Shown here piece after piece: positions 4,832 to 6,269 of a DNA stretch of 6,269 bases. Below the pieces are notes generated by a model. That model saw nothing but the letters and a program-made list of their open reading frames with translations. It made no database searches and was not told the DNA's origin. Position 1 is the first letter of the stretch. The number at the start of each line of letters is the position of its first letter. This stretch comes from Nitrososphaera sp. (GTDB taxonomy: Archaea > Thermoproteota > Nitrososphaeria > Nitrososphaerales > Nitrososphaeraceae). The position numbers and the translations under genes are program-made. The stretch spans positions 1 to 6,269 of the forward strand of contig JAJPDY010000073.1 in assembly GCA_023252395.1 (NCBI GenBank). The letters run 5' to 3'.

Positions 4832-5359
4832 TCAATCCTTGCCGTTGTGTTTGCCATGATCATCATCCAGCAGATCAAGCAAGCGCTTTGGAATGATCTT
4901 TTCTAGATCGATGTCACCCAATCCATCATTATTTGGTTGTGCAGGCTGCTGTTGTGGTTCTGTCTGCAAAGAATTGTCTTCGTTGTTGTTTTGAGTATCG
5001 TTGACATAAGCGGGCTTCTCGACTTCGTCTGTTGGCACTTCGGCAGTTGTGTTGGTTGTGTTAATTGTGTTGGCATTCACAGGCTTTTCCGCTTCTTCGG
5101 TACTATTGGCATATTTTACCTTGACGTAAACCGGTTCTTTAGACACGTTTTCAACGACCGCCGGCTCTTGCTCAGGTGGAGTCGCTGCCACATTTGTTGC
5201 CGCACCTGCATTAAATGCCGAGCCATCAGAAGCGGCGTATGCAAACAGTATTGCCACTCCTGCGATAGTGCCTGCCATAGCAAGGGCAATCATCAGCCCA
5301 TGCAGGCTCTTGTCTTTGCTGTCCTTTTCTTTAGAGCCCCCCTTGGCGAAATCTGCCAT
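4832..5359 (-). CDS. Single-pass membrane protein with disordered sequon-rich outer tail
   Basis: The 175-residue product has a lysine-rich N-terminus (1-20), one hydrophobic segment at about 21-43 containing Gly30 and Gly34, and a long hydrophilic tail rich in Asn, Thr, Glu, Pro and Gln. By the positive-inside rule the N-terminus is cytosolic and the tail faces outward (type II). The tail holds five N-x-S/T sequons at Asn71, Asn85, Asn100, Asn103 and Asn120, a short NTx tripeptide repeat (97-105), and a C-terminal helix LEKIIPKRLLDLL followed by the Asp/His-rich DDDHGKH. There is no Cys or Trp. No family is recognised. It may be a glycosylated surface protein, an anchor for something held at the cell surface, or a metal-binding tail. 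The next gene on the strand encodes a site-2 type protease, 68 bp downstream. The start is supported by a TATA-like box 29 bp upstream. Confidence 0.78.
   Translation of the reverse strand: MADFAKGGSKEKDSKDKSLHGLMIALAMAGTIAGVAILFAYAASDGSAFNAGAATNVAATPPEQEPAVVENVSKEPVYVKVKYANSTEEAEKPVNANTINTTNTTAEVPTDEVEKPAYVNDTQNNNEDNSLQTEPQQQPAQPNNDGLGDIDLEKIIPKRLLDLLDDDHGKHNGKD
5047..5073. repeat. Three tandem 9-bp units inside the membrane protein gene
   Basis: TTGTGTTGG, TTGTGTTAA and TTGTGTTGG follow each other without gaps. On the coding (minus) strand they give NTI-NTT-NTT, residues 97-105, two of which are N-glycosylation sequons. Confidence 0.75.
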
Positions 5360-5384
5360 TGATAGAATGGCAATGTTCTCATAG

Positions 5385-5390
5385 TAATTA
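5385..5390 (-). promoter_or_regulatory. Candidate BoxA for the single-pass membrane protein gene
   Basis: Minus-strand GATAATTAC contains TAATTA, centred 28-29 bp upstream of ATG 5359. The consensus match is moderate. Confidence 0.4.
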
Positions 5391-5424
5391 TCTCATATTG
5401 CTACCCGAGCCTAGAAGATTGGTA

Positions 5425-5446
5425 AAGAGCAAGAACAAGCTAAAAA
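5425..5446 (-). terminator. U-rich terminator candidate after the C2H2 gene
   Basis: Starting 10 nt past the TAA stop, the minus strand has TTTTT (5446-5442) followed by TTGTTCTTGCTCTTT. This is the kind of T-rich 3' end used in archaeal termination, and there is no hairpin. Confidence 0.4.
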
Positions 5447-5455
5447 CGTTAGAGA

Positions 5456-5608
5456 TTAGCCGCCAAATGGCATCTCACGAGCTTCAGCATGGCCCGTCAT
5501 TTTTACATGTTCGTGCACGTCTGCCTTGAAGAGAAAGACCATCTTGCATTCTGCACAAAAATAGATTCTATCTAGTTTTTCTACAGCTACCGACCCCGCT
5601 GGCAACAT
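5456..5608 (-). CDS. 50-residue classical C2H2 zinc-finger protein
   Basis: ATG 5608 opens a 50-residue frame ending at TAA 5456-5458. It encodes one textbook C2H2 finger: Cys18-x2-Cys21-x3-Phe25-x5-Val31-x2-His34-x5-His40, matching the C-x2-C-x12-H-x3/5-H consensus with both hydrophobic core positions filled. A short N-terminal strand (VEKLDRIYF) precedes it, and the tail AEAREMPFGG follows the last His. It should bind one zinc ion; a lone finger of this size could contact nucleic acid weakly or act as a protein-binding module. TTTATAGC lies 27 bp upstream of the ATG, and a U-rich run follows the stop, so the gene looks independently transcribed. Single-finger C2H2 miniproteins are known in archaea, but I cannot name this one. 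Besides the AN1 protease and the zinc-ribbon gene, it is the third zinc-binding product in about 2 kb. Confidence 0.8.
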   Translation of the reverse strand: MLPAGSVAVEKLDRIYFCAECKMVFLFKADVHEHVKMTGHAEAREMPFGG

Positions 5609-5630
5609 GGGCTATTTTCATGACATTCAA

Positions 5631-5638
5631 GCTATAAA
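5631..5638 (-). promoter_or_regulatory. TATA box of the C2H2 gene
   Basis: Minus-strand TTTATAGC, close to the archaeal BoxA consensus, is centred 27 bp upstream of ATG 5608 and predicts a leaderless mRNA. It is one of the clearest promoters in the window and supports the small gene. Confidence 0.65.
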
Positions 5639-5711
5639 CGCTGTGGATTAACAATATAGACGCACAATAGGAAGAATTTTTACCATTTCTAAACATCTTT
5701 TGACCGGATAT

Positions 5712-6269
5712 CTACATGTAATCAAGGAGCGTCTTTTGCGACTTGATTTGGGTTTCCTCCTCATCCATCGAGACAAGGTTTGTCACCCGGAGGCCCACCT
5801 TTCTGACTAGTTGGGTTGAATCGTCAAAAGAAAACCTCCCAAGCAGCGGACCAATGACAGAGGAGATGCTTTCGCGCCTTGCCTGCAGCTCCTGAAACGA
5901 TATCTCACGAGTCTCTATTGTAAAGTCTGCTCTCACAATCTTGACTCCAACCGTGCGGAACATGTAGCCACGCCTGACCAGCCTGCCATAGATCTCGTCT
6001 ACAAGCCCGTCAAGATAGACAAATATCCGGTCCTTGTCGCTGGTGAATTCCTCAAGCGTATGCTCTGTGCTCAGCGAAACATTGTCCTCCCTTGGCTGGA
6101 CTGCCTCGTCTTCAGAGCCGTTTGCAACCTTCCACATCCAGAGGCCGTTTCTGCCAAACCTTGCAGTGAGCTTTTGCACATCGCAGGCTGCCAGCTGGCC
6201 AATTGTCTCTATCCCGATCCTGGCAAGAGTCAGCTGGGTCTTTGGGCCCACTCCAGATATCCTCCCAAC
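5712..6269 (-). CDS. dinB: Y-family DNA polymerase (DinB/Pol IV/Dpo4-like), C-terminal part
   Basis: Only the last 185 residues are in the window; the frame is open to the edge at 6269, so the catalytic palm with its Asp/Glu residues lies outside. The visible part begins in the thumb helix-hairpin-helix (GRISGVGPKTQLTLARIGI, with hairpin Gly6-Val7-Gly8). It continues through LAACDVQKLTARFG into the little-finger domain, ending with LVRKVGLRVTNLV, equivalent to the RRIGVRFSKF strand of Sulfolobus Dpo4. The C-terminus reads QKTLLDYM (178-185), a PCNA-interacting peptide of form Q-x-x-h-x-x-a with Tyr and Met in the last two places. The enzyme copies past damaged bases, and the peptide would tether it to the sliding clamp. 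GTG 6251 lies inside the hairpin and is not the true start. The TAG stop is 103 bp before the start of the next minus-strand gene; no strong T-run terminator is seen between them. Confidence 0.93.
   Translation of the reverse strand, partial: VGRISGVGPKTQLTLARIGIETIGQLAACDVQKLTARFGRNGLWMWKVANGSEDEAVQPREDNVSLSTEHTLEEFTSDKDRIFVYLDGLVDEIYGRLVRRGYMFRTVGVKIVRADFTIETREISFQELQARRESISSVIGPLLGRFSFDDSTQLVRKVGLRVTNLVSMDEEETQIKSQKTLLDYM

Noticed and set aside
4937..5362. 141-residue Cys/Phe-rich open frame on the plus strand
   Set aside because: It is the complement of the Asn/Thr-rich tail gene; the odd Cys and Val content comes from reading that biased sequence backwards.

Overview
The window looks archaeal, most likely from an ammonia-oxidising thaumarchaeon of the Nitrososphaera type. 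This is inferred from gene content and style, not from a database match. The signs are TATA (BoxA) elements about 25-30 nt upstream of start codons with almost no Shine-Dalgarno sequences, a Y-family DNA polymerase ending in a PCNA-binding peptide, an AN1 zinc finger fused to a membrane metalloprotease, tiny zinc-finger proteins, and a small protein resembling a Nitrosopumilus-type output domain.

Left part (1-3359), metabolic block: a small helical protein (56-316, +) is followed by a class III PLP aminotransferase (357-1604, +). The aminotransferase converges on an acyl-CoA dehydrogenase (1601-2827, -), and the two genes share the palindrome CTAG for their stop codons. The dehydrogenase is divergent from a MaoC-like hotdog protein (2907-3359, +), with 79 bp between the start codons. 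The aminotransferase resembles lysine/omega-amino acid transaminases around its PLP lysine. The dehydrogenase carries an Arg/Ser pair like that of glutaryl-CoA dehydrogenase. Together they suggest oxidation of an omega-amino acid or dicarboxylic acyl-CoA, possibly towards crotonyl-CoA. The MaoC protein has lost part of the usual hydratase motif, so its role is uncertain.

Middle part (3360-5359), small proteins and membrane functions: a 185-bp intergenic stretch holds a perfect 7-5-7 dyad just upstream of a TATA box. It drives a 47-residue zinc-ribbon protein (3545-3688, +) that is easily missed. On the minus strand lie a 66-residue disordered protein (3696-3896), an AN1 zinc finger/M50 site-2-type protease (3936-4763), and a single-pass membrane protein with a disordered, sequon-rich outer tail (4832-5359).

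Right part (5360-6269): a 50-residue classical C2H2 zinc-finger protein (5456-5608, -), also easily missed, has a well-placed TATA box. The window ends inside a DinB/Pol IV-type translesion polymerase (5712-6269, -), of which only the C-terminal half is present.

No rRNA, tRNA, CRISPR array, insertion sequence or attachment site is visible. No gene-free gap exceeds about 185 bp once the small genes are counted.
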